Source: Morinoia aosen
Lineage: Eukaryota > Arthropoda > Malacostraca > Amphipoda > Talitridae
Direction: 5' to 3'
DNA length: 64,000 bases
NCBI GenBank assembly: GCA_030386875.1
Contig: CM059557.1
Span: forward strand, 55,568,514 to 55,632,513
Under the pieces are notes generated by a model. That model searched no databases. It was given only the letters and a program-made list of their open reading frames with translations, and was not told where the DNA came from. Position 1 is the stretch's first letter; each line of letters starts with the position of its first letter. This document shows positions 10,136-22,897 of the stretch, piece by piece. Both the position numbers and the translations under genes were made by a program.

Positions 10136-13100
10136 GGTGGAAGATTTCTCGGCTCCGGGATACGAATGTTGGTTCCACTGTATGAAAAAAGTCGCAATTC
10201 TGGTGGGGAATATGATGAGGAATCGTGCAACGTGTGTTGCATCAGCTGCTATAATTTTTTTCTCCGAAGATATTATATTTTTATGCTAACAACTTACAAC
10301 GCCTTATATAAAGGTTGATTAACTTTTTTGGTTTGCTTAACAGGTCCCATTTTTACTGTTCTAAATGTGTTGCGTTCAATCCTTGCATTATCACACGCAC
10401 CTAACACGTAATTCTCTTAGTTGCGTGTTCAACTCATTAGGAGTTAACTCCTTTACTTGCCAGCTTGAAGTGCGGACTCTTCATCATCCTGCTTCCAAAC
10501 TTATTTTAGCTTGCAACTCTTCTTGGATGAAGACCAGTTCACTGAGAATTGAGTTTCGATTAAAATTTAAAGTTATTCTGGCAAACATAGTCGATAGAAG
10601 AAAGTTGACTGTTAAAAATAGGAACCAGAAGTGAGAGTACTCAAGCGTTAGCAAAGTGCGTTCAGAGCTCCGACGTTTCACCATGAGTGGGCTTTCCAAA
10701 CAGCGTTCCATATCGTCTTGCTAATCTTTTACGCAGTCTAATGGTAATTTTTTCAATGATAAGCAGTGATAATCTTCCAATGCTCTCCGATCCCTAAAAA
10801 AATGAAATAATTTTCTATCCATATTTAAAGGTCGAAACGAAGAGGATTTTTTTAAAGTTTCATTTATTTCCGTTTTCTACAACACTCAGCCATTTCACAA
10901 ACCTAATTTTAATAACATGAATAATGTAAGAATGAATTCCTCAACTCAGGCATAATGAATTGCGACAGAAATGAGCCATGCTAGAATGAAATGGGGCCTT
11001 TGCTGACCTATCGCGCACGTGAACGAAGTTGGTTCCGAAAATATCTATACAGCAAACGGCCGTCCTTCGGGAATGTTTTTGCTATTCTGTGATGAAAGAA
11101 ATTCAATTCACTGGTACTTGACTTTCGATTTGCGACGTTCGATTTGCTTTCATGACTTACTGAAGAAATGAGTTCCCCATTGAGAATAAATTTCCTTAAG
11201 AATTCACCGGGCATTACGTTCTTAAAATCCCTCCCAAAGAGTTATCGAGCCTAGAATTTGCATGGAGCTTCGGCAAGCTTTGCGGGCTTGTGCTTGTCGT
11301 CCAAACTGGGCCGAAGTTGGCCGATTTACGGCGCGGAAGGTCGCGTTAGGGCCCCAACTTCGTCGCTTTTCGGGAGCGGCGCAGCAGTCCCACGACCGAC
11401 CGAAGGACACTCATTCTCGACGTTGGCTCTGTTCGGAAACCCTGACGGTAGTTTGCGTCACGAAGTGCGCTATTTGTTGCCTTTTTCTCACTTTGAGATC
11501 AGCGAATCGTATAGGAATGTCCAATTTATTTCATCCTGATCATTTACATGAATATTGCCTACCACTAACTCTGAGATATCTTCCAGATCGTGAAAACACT
11601 CGTAATGCAGCCGACGACAATCTTTTCCGAATGATAAATGCATTGCAATCATTGGAAATGTATAACGTAGTCCCAACGTCTTCTACAAGCATACTTGAAA
11701 CGTTGTCGCGCCTGCATTTCTATGACACCATTTGAAAACATACCTGCTGAATTTTTCCAGACAAGTATGGTTAATTAGTAACTAAAATTACTTGATTATC
11801 TGTTAAGAGTAGGGGCGGTCTTCAAAAAGGTTTTTGAAGATCGATTCCAATCACGATTTCCGCATCAAAGTGTTCATTTCTTCTTGTTATGTCCGAGGCA
11901 ATAAGTTGACTGCAAGTTTTATTTGGACGTTAAAATGTGGGGGCGAAGAAGCTTTACTGCGGAGGGAATAGCTCCTGCCGTCTGCATTCTGATAGCATTC
12001 TTGCACCAGGAAGTATGTCGAGCATCTGTGGCCCGTGGTAGAGCTCCGAAAAGGAGTTGCTGTGGAATGAAGAAGATGCAGTTACCAGTTTTATTCAACG
12101 CCCCACAGAAAATGGTCTAGGACAAATGACAACACGCCGTGTTTGTGTAATTATTGCAGGTTCAGGCGACGTTTTTTGGAATCCTAACAAGGGACGAAGG
12201 CTATGTACGTTGGTTAATAGTGTAAGGAAAGACATGCTTTCTTCTAATGAGTAACTGCTGCTGAGGTTTTCATAGTGTTGTTTTAGTATCAACTTCGCAC
12301 ATGTTCTCAAAGTGCCATGGCTATAGCAATTGAACACGGGAGATTTAGCTTGGAACGAGGCTCGTACATCGGTACTACAGAGGAGCAGGGGTTACTGTGT
12401 CGGAGGTTTTCTCTTTCTCCCCAAATGAAAGTTTTACTAAAAAAAAAAGAGTTTTGTTTGTTCCGGGCAATTTTCTCGGAGACTAAAGTGAAGAACAGCG
12501 TGTAAAACGTCCAGCGGCTTAGCCACAGTACCTACATTTTGTAATTAATTCTGCCCGTGCTTTTATTTCGCAGCCGCATGCCGGCCAACGTGCATGCACA
12601 TTTCGTCCGCATTCCGGAAACTTTCGAGAAATATACTGCTTAGATACGGTAATGCGGAGAATTTAAAGAGGGCACACAATTTTAATATGTATTCAAGAAA
12701 CAATGTGCAAATTCTACATTCCCCTAATTTCCATGTATTATGGGCTTCTGCTATCTTTGTTATTAATAATAGAGAACCAATCACGCATTCGCAAAACTTT
12801 CTTAAGTGGATTGACCTGATCGAAGTCTGAGTTTTATACTTGGTTTTGACTAGCACGTCATTTTCTTAACTTCAGACTTGCCTGTCAAAAACTTACGAAG
12901 TCGACAAACCAGAACGTTCTGTTTGATTAGGAGGGTCAGGGCACGAAGACAAATTTTGTCTTCATGACGATTTAATTGAGATAGGTTTTGAATGAGGTAA
13001 ATGCCTGTTATTTTTAAGGAAAATTTTATTCACTGGTAATCATTGTAAAAGTCTTGGGTAATAGTTACGAATAAATACAAAAGGAGCAATTGCGCAGCTG

Positions 13101-16100
13101 TATTCTTTTTTCTGAAGAAATTTAAAGATTTTTTATTCTTGATAGAGAGACTATATTATTCCATTAGCCAGGCTTTTTTACTAACATTAACAGGATTTAG
13201 CGTTGCGTTTTCGTTGATGAAGCATTAATAATTAAAAATGTTTACTAAAATAACGAAACCGCGGTCATTGAGTGACGTTATTTGTAGCATTTATTACGTG
13301 ACATCATTGCTGTAATCTACATTGTTTTGTTATTTTTATTACACAGACGTACTTTTTCGGGCCCCTCAAAATCCTCTAAAATGTCTGGAAAAACCATCGC
13401 TGGCTATTGAAGTCCGATAATTGGCGCAGAAGGCCAAAGAAAACGCTCGAAACTGGAAAATCGCTCATCACACCCGAGTGTAAACACCGCCAGAGCAGAA
13501 TTGTTCTTTTTAGAACCACCTTCTTAAGTTCACGTTCAGTTTTGCTGACTCTTTCGACGGGAGAAAGAAGCATTGGTACAAGTTGAATGTTATTTCGAAT
13601 CAATGTTATTTTCATTATTTTGTAGAAGAAGACACAAGATAAGCGAGGGCAGTTTGTCACTATAAAATACAAGAGCATATACATCAAAATGACAAATACT
13701 TTAGAGTCGCGATAGATGCAAGTTTTGACAGCTCTGCTCACAGCTTTTTGATAACAAATACTGACTAAGCCAGAGCACGACATAGAGTGTCATGCTGGAA
13801 AGGGAAATTCATCTTTTTCTTTTCAAAATGAATCAGTCACGAAAATTGTGACTGATTGAAAATTGTGACAACAGAAAAATAAATATATTAATTATTGCCC
13901 TGTACGCTTGTTACTTGGGCAGTCCAGAAACTCCTGTGGTACGTTTCAACACGACGAGCTTCTCTGCCATGCCTCTCGTCGGATTTAGAAGTCGTGCGTG
14001 TAATATTTCAGCGTTTTCATGTTCTATAAATTATGGCCTCAGACTTCTCTCAGTATCAATTCACTGGACCTTTGAATTAATTTCATGTTGGGAGTCAGGC
14101 TTGATTTCTCAAGAGAATTTGACCACACTGACGCTGTTGTCCGCCACGTATGAGAATCAAATTATTCCACAATGTGCATGAGCCAAGCAAGACCATTCTG
14201 GGCAGATATCTTCTGGCTCCGTGGTTTCGTAATTTCACTGCAGGATATTATTTAGTAATGAGTTGTACGTGTAAAGTATCTTCATTTATTTCTTTTTTTT
14301 CTTGGAGAGAAAAAAGTTTGCGGTGAGAGGTTGGCAATGTACAGTAATGGCTCAATGACGAAAATTAATCATTATATACATTCCGCAAGAAGTAATTCCA
14401 ATAGTTTCGCGAAAAATAATTTAGAAGGAATTCCAGTTTTAGATGCACGTAAACCTGGTGTAATATTAATACTAGCATTAGCAATGACGCCAATAAGTCT
14501 CGCGTTGCATACGTACCAGTGCAGTTTCCATGCATTCAGAATGCCTTCTATCAGTAACTGTCAAGACCAGCTCTCAGATCGTCAGCCTCTGCTGACGAAT
14601 GCATCCAAATTCTGTCACACGCATGTATTGAGTTTCGATCATCCACAGATGAATGCCTCTTGCTGGAGGACGTACGTCTTGTTTAGTTTGTGGAGCGGGT
14701 CGACCTCTTCTGAGTACTGAAATGCTCTAACGCGGGCAGCACAGGGGGTACTAATGCTAACTTCGCTAGGATGAAACTCCTCGCGTGAGGTGAGCCAGGG
14801 AGGCAAAAATGAACTGAAGGACATGAGATGGCAGATTGATCATACTCTGGTTGTACAAATACAAATATTATATGAGCGTAGCGAGCTCGAACTTTTCCTG
14901 GAAGGGATCAATGCATATCTGGGTTGTATTCAGTTGCGTAATCTCGGTTGCACATCGTTGTTTTATTCGATTATTTTTCCTTTCATTTGTGCAATTTGAT
15001 CACGTGGGCTAGTTAAGCTTGTTAACACAGATAAAGTCTTACATTTTTAAAAAAACAACCTTGCATCATGTTATCTGTATTAATATTTAAGATGAGTTCA
15101 ACTATCTTAATTTCATTACTTATTTTAATTGGAAAAAGGGTATCTATCGGCAGAAATCAGTACCATAAAAATAAAAGTAAACACGTTGGCGTACATACTA
15201 ACTACACAGGCAACAAATGGGTGTATCTCACAGTATCGTAACCGTGTTAAAAAGTAGGGAACATAGTAGTTTATTTGGATCATTAGCTGCCATTGATTTA
15301 TAAGTTCTTTATGCCAATTACTTTGATGATTCTAGAATGAGAATTTTTGTGCAGTAGAGAAAGTTTTGAAATTGACTAAGCGGCGTCTGTGAATTTTATG
15401 CACGAGTAGAATATTCAAATGCGAGGTGTGATAAATGATCAACTAATTCATGCTAGTTGAAAAATCAGCACCCATACATCTGAAAATTTAAAACCATGTG
15501 ATTTGTTTAAATATCATGTGATTTGTTTTTAAAATCTAGGGATTTTGTACGAAATTTTTCTGAAAAGATAGGAAAAAAGATATTTGTCTTAGTAACATTT
15601 CGATATGAACGATACTTTCCCCGAGAAAATGGGAAAATATCGAGTATTCGGTCTGATATTTGAGCATCTTTCGATCATGGTAACACTCAGATTCGTGTTT
15701 TGTACTACTGACCGAAATGTACGCATAAAATTTCAGGTGAATAAAAAAAGCGGCCAATTACGTGACTCTGCTTAGATATTTTAGGCATAGTTTGGCCTCA
15801 AATATCCTGCAGTAATTGCTCCCCCGTTAGCAATTCCCAAGCCTGATTGTTTTTTCCAGTTGCGACGTACCTTGCAGCTCCTCATTTTCTACTTGTTTTC
15901 AAACTTACTTTAGTATTTCTTCCACATTTCAACCCATTATTCCAGAAAAACTTCAGGATGGGCTATTTATGACCAAGCTTCTAAAATAAAGATGAATTGC
16001 TTAATAGGTCTACAATTCATTTGGAATACATGATTCCCTACTGGCTTAAAAAATAATTGTCTTAAACAGTTAGGAATTCTGTCCTGAGGGAAATTGGAAA

Positions 16101-18841
16101 CGCTAAAAATTCTCTGAGCTCCCAAATGACAAGAAACAGCACCCTGGACGAAAAAAGAAATGGGCTGACATGTTTAATACAATAAATGTGTAAGCATTTT
16201 ATTTTAGATTCCTACTTAAATATCAAAAGGCGATGTCATCTCGTTTTGCGTTAAAATTTAACGAAGTTAATTTTCTTGATAGTCATTCAGAGCCATAATT
16301 CCTTTTCATTTCAACCTCGTCGTTGGCAACTTTTGCAATGAAAGTGTTTCATTTTCACACAGTTTTTTTTATTGTTTCTCATGGCATTCATAAGGCTGAA
16401 AATGAAAATAGCTTTTGCTCATCTCTATTTCCAATCTTTTACCTAAAATTAAATTTGAAGCAAACATATCCGGCAAAAATGAGAGATCTTACCTGCTGTA
16501 TTTTGTTCATTGCCCTTTTCTAACAATATAATCAAAAGTTAATGGAAATTACAAACGTAGCTCGACCTTTTTTACATTTAGTTTATTTTTCATGTTACCA
16601 AACCAAAATAAAACGTAAATTGAGCAGTAAACTCATTTAGTCTAACCTCGTGCAAGTGGCTAGTACTAGTGATCGAATCTTGATACGAATGAGTTCAAAT
16701 TGCATCATTTTTACCTTGGCTCAATAGCAATTCCTTATCAGTGACATTAAATAGGTGATATAGCACTCTGGAGTAATAGATTACATCCATCTAATTAGAT
16801 CCAAACATCTAAACCTCCAGCAATGATTTTCATTCGTCTGACCAGTAAGAGCAACTCTGTCTTCATATAGTTTCTTTTCTCTCTATGCCGTTGCACGCTT
16901 CAACATTTCCAGCTAGCAGCCTCTCTATGGTGCCCTAACTGCAGTTAATTGCCTGTGATCTGAGGCTTTGAGAAAGACGCCGTTTGACGCTCGTCACTTT
17001 AGTCAGCACCTTTGATAAGGACGAAGCTTGCCTTCAGAGGCCCAATATGCCTTTGTTGTGAGGAGCGCTGATGGATTGTGATCGTACTTCAAAGAAGCCA
17101 TTTCGATACGTTGACATCTTCACGAGTGCTTCGGTGTTTGCCGAAGCTTCGTACTGGAATGGCACGGCATACATAATCTCCGAAAATGCGATCATTGATC
17201 AGCTTTGCAGAGTGATTGATGTTAGTTTCGAGCATAGCTTCGTGTGCTACAATAGAAGCGTAGGAATCAATTGTACAGCACGACGCCGACTCACTCGATT
17301 AGAGTGATAGATTTTCTACCCTTGAAACCCAATTGAAACAATTGATTGTGTTCAAAATGTTCTGACAATTCTAACGATAATAAAGAATTATAAAAGATGT
17401 TTTGTTGGTGGTGTTAGATTATTTCAACCTGAAACGAACGTCCGTTGAGGCTTTTGAATGATTTGTTCCATGCTTATTCGTCAGTCCGTTTGTGATGTTC
17501 ACCTTCAACAAAAATTTAAAAAGTAAAAATACTTATCTTCCGCAAACGATGAATACTCCCAGGTTTAAAATAAAAAGAATGAAATGAAGAGAAATAGATT
17601 TGACAAAGAATGAAGTGAATTGGAGCGCAATGGATTATATTGGAATAATATAAATAAATTGAAAGAAAATAAAATATATTTTAGCTACACGAGCGAGTTG
17701 AGAGGCCGTTTCCTTTGTTATTACTCAACTTTTGTAAAGTTGAAACTATCATGCACAGGCATCAGAGTAGGAGAGGAGAGATGACAGTCGCATTCATAGT
17801 CCTCAATGTTCATGCAAGGCACCAGTACACTCGCTTTTATACAAGAGAGCGGCTGTTTCAGAAATGTGTAGTCCCGTGATTTGATAGTTTGTCCACACGG
17901 TCAGATGTGTAACTTAAAACTATTATTTGTTCAGTTTAAAATTCATGCTGGTTGACGTTACGAATGCGTGAAGCACGTACTATCATACACAAAAAAATGT
18001 ACAAAAAACAAAATATATACAACAATTCAAATGAGAATAAGGTGGATATTTTTCTCATCTTCAGCAGTTTTAGAGTTCGTGTCAAAGCTCGATTCAGATT
18101 TTTGAAAAACTGGGAAACATTTTACTTAGCAATGACCAAAATTATTTTTGAATGTTTCCTTTGTGCAAGCAAAGATAATGTTTTCTGGCCGCTAATAGTA
18201 TGATACATTCTGAGAATTTAGATGGAATGAAATTAAGAGCTTGTGCTGTCTCGAAAAATGTTCCCATTAAATTTTGGTCGTCATTTCTCATATTTTCTGA
18301 TATTTTCATAATCGAAAAGTCCTTCTGAGGTGAACATTCAAGTCATAAAGGTTCCTGACTTCTCGATTTTATTTGTTCATGAGATGTTAATGTAAGCAAT
18401 TGAAGAGACCGATGATTTATAAGGTCACGAAATACTAGAACTATTGCGTGTTTCACGCTGAGTTCTCTTCTTTTCATAAGTGCTTCGTCGTAGTCGGGGG
18501 GGCACAGGAAAGTTGAATCCAGATGTGGTCGGACTAATGTTAAATTGAGTAGTTGTACAGGATTATGTCCTTAGAACTGTTGAAAAAATTAAATCGAATT
18601 GTTTAAAAATTGAATTCAAACAGCTATGAGCAGAGAATTATATTCTCTCTCAATCACAACATTTTTTTCCACTTGCTTGCTTTCCTTTAGTAATAATGAA
18701 AAGATCTTCTGTTCTTATCTAAAGCTCTCTTGCTTCAAAAGCAGTACCATTTATAGGACGCAGAAAGCTGATAAGTTCCAACGGGCATCACTAAAATATG
18801 CCAATACTAGAGCACAATTGTCAGGTTTTGGTTCATTTACA
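10136..18841. other. Long non-coding interval
   Basis: About 8.7 kb without a supported gene. It contains scattered short open frames of no recognised family (for example 13,376-13,783 minus and 14,331-14,720 plus) and a CpG-dense patch at about 11,258-11,460. A 78-codon frame at 17,071-17,307 also lacks a match. Small palindromes occur (GGAGTTAACTCC near 10,439; a 7-bp-stem hairpin near 17,128). Composition is consistent with intron or intergenic DNA. Confidence 0.5.
11258..11460. other. CpG-dense, GC-rich patch with overlapping open frames
   Basis: An isolated stretch much richer in G+C and CpG than its AT-rich surroundings. Three overlapping frames are open across it, one of them running 157 codons to 11,735, but none shows a recognisable motif. 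A block of about 60 bp near 11,304-11,365 (core GATTTACGG, GGTCGCG, GGGCCC) resembles 20,258-20,315. It could be a promoter or first exon, or an old dispersed repeat; the sequence alone does not decide. Confidence 0.35.
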
Positions 18842-19105
18842 AAATTCTGAAGAGCTCTGTTTTGAGAGTTATTTTGTCTCGCTCGGTCAACTCCCTGTGG
18901 CAGCTTCGAGTTATTTACGAACTTTATGACTTTACTGATAATTTCAAGGTCTCGCTCGCGGATGTGGATGATGAAGAAGAGCCGACCTAAAACGCTTCCA
19001 TGAGAGACTCCTTGTGACAGGTCATCAAATTCCTGATCAATTCCTAACTCTAATCGACCAACTATGTGTATGCGACCCGCGAGTCAGTTTCGTAGTCACG
19101 GCAGT
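18842..19105 (-). pseudogene. CR1/L2-type LINE reverse transcriptase fragment
   Basis: Minus-strand reading, upstream to downstream: LRN, stop, LAGRIH, then SQGVSHGSVLGRLFFIIHIR, then KVIKFVNNSKL. This corresponds to the RT segment WLRNWLAGR ... SGVPQGSVLGPLLF ... KFADDTKL of CR1/L2-type elements, where PQG has become SHG and the catalytic FADD box has become FVNN. One stop replaces the expected Trp. It is short and old, and belongs to a different family from the LINE at 3.2-7.5 kb, whose box is FILFADDSTL. Confidence 0.78.
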
Positions 19106-19687
19106 TGCGTAACGCGCGCTGAACTGAAAACTGAACTGAATTTTCTCTGAGACCACAGCTACATTGAGCTGCAATAAAAAATAAATTCAATGAAAATTTT
19201 TATGAATATACAAGAAGTGAATTTTTCATATACCTAGGTGGTAATGGGCTTAGTTCATTTAGTCCCGAAATTCTGGTACAAATTTGTCTCTTCAATTATT
19301 GTCGCTCTTATACCGCACAGTACACAGCGTGACTTGCGTCAATTTATACTTTGTACGCTGGGACAATGCAATCTAAAGAATAAATGCACAGAAAATTTGG
19401 ATTTGAAAAACTTACGTTAGTCTGTCATGGAGTAAAAATGGCATGCCATCATTTTCGAATGATCAATAATATGAAGGAAGGCTAATCGAAATTCCTGATT
19501 CCTTTATGCACTCTCCGTTGATCAAAGATAAAATGTTCAACATCCACGTCAACTTTGAAAATTAAAAGTAGTAAGTTTCTTTTTTTCAATAATAGTAGTC
19601 TAGCTTTCATAGCCCTGAACCGTTCAAATACCATTTTGGTCACAACCAGCTCATGTCTTAACAGTTATTGCCCACGTGACCTGAATC

Positions 19688-19824
19688 AGAAATCTTAACT
19701 CATCAACCGTTCCGACATCTGACGCAATCGAAGAATCAGCTATTTGCAATCTTAAATAGAAATCTTAACTCATTAACCGTTCCGACATCTGACGCAATCG
19801 AAGAATCAGTTATTTGCAATCGTG
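19688..19824. repeat. 70-bp tandem duplication
   Basis: AGAAATCTTAACTCAT starts at 19,688 and again at 19,758. The two copies are almost identical through CCGTTCCGACATCTGACGCA and GAATCAG(C/T)TATTTGCAAT, indicating a recent local duplication. Confidence 0.95.
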
Positions 19825-21325
19825 ATGATAGCTTGAGCAGATATTCAAACTCACGAGCCCCTTTTCTGTACCCTGAGTCGGGTTCAGTCCTTTGCTTAGT
19901 AGTTGTGTTTTTCTGCTCCTACTCTGCTGCCTGAGCGTGATTTGTGTCTGACAGCAAACGACATCTATCTTGGGTAGCAGCTCGAGAAAAGGGTCACTCT
20001 GCTCTTTCCTGTTGCCATATTCTCTTGTATTCTATTCTAACTGCACTCACAGTATGTTTTAAAGTGGAATTTCCTCATCACGAGCAATTGCTATTTGCGA
20101 GCCAACAACACAATGATTCAAATCTTTGGAGTCACTTTATCTGAAATAACCAAGGCGTAATTCTCGAGTCGCAGCCGTCCTCCTCAATATAAGGTCTCGC
20201 TAAACTGATAAAGCAGCGCGTCAGTGTCCATTGTTCAGAACAAAGACGAGAAGCAAGCACCAGAATTGGGCTGCTGGAGGTCCGAATTTACGGTGGGCAG
20301 GTCGCGCTGGCCCGCTCTGATGTAGGTGCGCACATAGACTTGGAGTCCTGTGTATTAACCAGTGTTGCAGGCCCTCTTTGTGCGGCTCTCTTCTTTAATG
20401 GACGCGGCACCCATCAGCCCTTGGTTGTACGGCCCTTCTAAACTGGAATGTATGCTGAGTAGTACAACGTTGTTAATGATAACAGAACGTTGTTACGTTT
20501 CGAATTATTGCTATTATACATTTCATTACCGGGATTCCGTGTTCATCTCTTGGTTGAAGTTAACGTGTCGTAGAATAAAGTGCATTATTATATTCATCAG
20601 TGCTGTAAGAAATTTAGTCTGAGGGCAGATGGGCATTGTGGTCAAAAAAAAAGGTAAAATGTGTGCCTCTTTTTTGTATAGTACTTTTCTAATTGTTACT
20701 AAAGCGTCTTTGGGTTTATAATATTTATTTGGAGCTTTGCCAGCAACAAAGCGGTAATTTGACTCAAACAACCATTAAAGTTCTTTGAATGGGGAGTAAA
20801 CGTATTAGAAATGATTTTTAATTCTAAAAGAAGGCTTCTTTACCTGAAACTTGAGTAGTAGTAATAACATAAGCCACTCAAGGCCTACAAAGTAGAAGTT
20901 CAAAATAGAAATAATAATTCAAGTTCAATTTTTTTTTTCAACTCGAAATTCGATCGCAACTTCATGGCTGACTCGAGCAAATACTCAGAGCTGCCCATTA
21001 AATCCTTATTTTTCAATCACTGCCTTAAGTTGAGACTTAATACGCTTATGAAGGGAGGCTTAAGAAGTTGCAAAGAAGAATTAGATCTGTAGTGAGCGCA
21101 CAGCTAAGTTCTGGGGACTTAAAAGCCTTTTCGTATTTGGCCTTCGCTCAAATATCATAGAAACTCAAATAGAAACTCCTCTTCCGTGAAGGGGGAAAAT
21201 TTGTTAAAAAACTACATTGAATATAGCGAGCGGCTTTTCAGCATTTCACTCTGTTATATTTCATATTCACACATAAACTTTGTCTCAATACGAATTTGAG
21301 GGTACTTAAACCTACTGATAATTTG

Positions 21326-21398
21326 TGTGGGTGGGTGTGTGTGTGTGCATACGTGTGTATTTATGCGCTTGTACGTGTTTGCGTGTATTTGTGTGCAT
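21326..21398. repeat. GT-rich simple repeat
   Basis: Alternating GT tracts (GTGTGGGTGGGTGTGTGTGT and continuing GTGTGTATT-type units) form an imperfect microsatellite. Minus-strand open frames here are simple-repeat artefacts. Confidence 0.85.
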
Positions 21399-22369
21399 AA
21401 ACGAGTCATGGTGGGCGTCAGTTTAACTCGTTTTTGAATGAAAATATGCTTGGTTCTAGGATTTTCCAAAAAATGTACGTCTATTTGTTTTATTTTTCTT
21501 CCTGCTCTAAGTTTCCCATTTTGGTTTCAGGTATTAGCCCGGAAGATAGAATTTTGAAATTCCAAAATGCAGGCAATTAGTAGTATCTTTCCAGTAATCG
21601 AAACCATCGGAAACATAACAATATGTGTTATCATCATGGGCACTATTTCCGCTGGTGTTAAAATATTTGAGGGTACAATTATGCACAGATAACGTGATAT
21701 AAAGAAGTTTCTTACCATTTACGTGTTGGCAAGTTGAGTTGAACTTAATTTTCATTTATCTGCCTGATTATTTTCCTTAAGTGCTTTTGATATACATCAT
21801 ATTTTTTCGATTTATTTGGCTGCAATTGAAACGGGAAACTTGAACATTATTTTAGAGTGCCCTCAATTTTTAAATATGTTTTAGCTGCAGTTTATTCATG
21901 CACCAAAATTTGAAATACTGGAAAAAGCACGCGATTGAAAATTGATGCCAATCTGTCATTCACGAGTACCCATCGGGCATTATTATAAACAGCATCTAAA
22001 TACCTGAGACCAAATGGCCCATTTCAGAAGAAATGTTTCAGAAATTATGGAACATATTTGAAAAATAATAAACTTGCATTTTTTCCTTGTGATCAACAGG
22101 TGATAACACAAGTACTTCACTCACAGATAGAGTTGTTCTACAGTTTCCACGCCCCTGCCTAGCTGTGGCTGCTTAATGGGATAACTTGTCGAGCCTTTTA
22201 GTTTGGTGCCAATTTTATTCGTAACTTTTTCGGTTAGTGATTGAGTATTATACACAGCGTTGTCCTCTACATTCAAGTGATATTTCATCTATAATGTTAT
22301 ATGTATAAAAAATGAATAAAAAATAGAAAAAACTAAAAAAAGGACAGTAACTTTCATATTAACTATTAT

Positions 22370-22595
22370 TTTTACTCAAAGAAGAGAATTAAAGAACGAA
22401 CGTTTCGACCTCTAAGGTCATCTTCAGCATCTGAAAAATTGTTTAATAACATAAATCATTTGCAAAACATTTGAATATTAAGAAGCTATTTGTAATAGAT
22501 AGAAGGATTGCGTGTCGTTTGAAACTGGCTTGTCTTTCATGATAAAAAGCGATTCTAGAATACGAAGAACTGTTTGATTTGTAACGTATATATTT
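22370..22595 (-). mobile_element. Penelope-like element 3' end (C-terminus plus 3' UTR)
   Basis: On the minus strand, 22,595 to about 22,480 reads TVLRILESLFIMKDKPVSND followed by TQSFYLLQIAS and a stop. This is the C-terminal tail that follows the GIY-YIG endonuclease in Penelope-like retroelements, and it parallels the FNEQDRILESLYI tail of the PLE at the right edge. After it comes a 3' UTR with GGTCGAAACGTTCG, typical of PLE terminal sequences. Nothing upstream of the tail remains, so this is a 5'-truncated copy. Confidence 0.82.
22395..22431 (-). ncRNA. Hammerhead-ribozyme-like fold in PLE 3' UTR
   Basis: Minus strand: GATG, CTGAAGA (fits CUGANGA), U, GACC-UUAGA-GGUC hairpin, then GAAACGUU and CGUU. 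The last four bases can pair with GAUG (two Watson-Crick, two wobble pairs), and ACGU is a self-complementary stem III as known for PLE hammerheads that work as dimers. One base (U) too many lies between CUGANGA and stem II, so activity is doubtful. The same arrangement with a different stem II sequence occurs at 62,731-62,771. Confidence 0.45.
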
Positions 22596-22856
22596 TAATA
22601 TTACATATATTTTTAGTATTATAATGTACTAGTTATATGTATAGATATTTGCATTACATGATTAAGACCTCACCCCTAAGTTCAATTCGTAAGTACCTAC
22701 AATCACCTACTATTTCACCAAGCCTGTTTTTATTAATAATAAAAATTATTTTCAAACATTAGAGCTCCAACTGCCGCTTAGTTGGTGAGCTCCAGCGACG
22801 CTCACAGCACACAACGCTTGTGTACTTTGCTTGCCGTAATTAGGCTTAGCTTTGTA

Positions 22857-22860
22857 CACA

Positions 22861-22896
<36 letters not shown>
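22857..22896. repeat. (CA)n microsatellite
   Basis: An almost pure CA tract of about 17 repeats, preceded by one ACACACCC interruption. Confidence 0.97.

Positions 22897-22897
<1 letters not shown>

Larger units (their letters stand above)
19106..22369. other. Non-coding interval
   Basis: No supported gene. It includes the 70-bp duplication at 19,688-19,824 and a GT-rich simple repeat near 21,326-21,398. A GC-richer stretch at about 20,193-20,438 is open on the plus strand for about 82 codons without an ATG and has no recognised match. Confidence 0.5.

Noticed and set aside
11262-11735. 157-codon open frame as a gene
   Set aside because: The frame is open partly because of low stop-codon density in a GC-rich patch; alternative frames there are also open, and no motif is recognisable.
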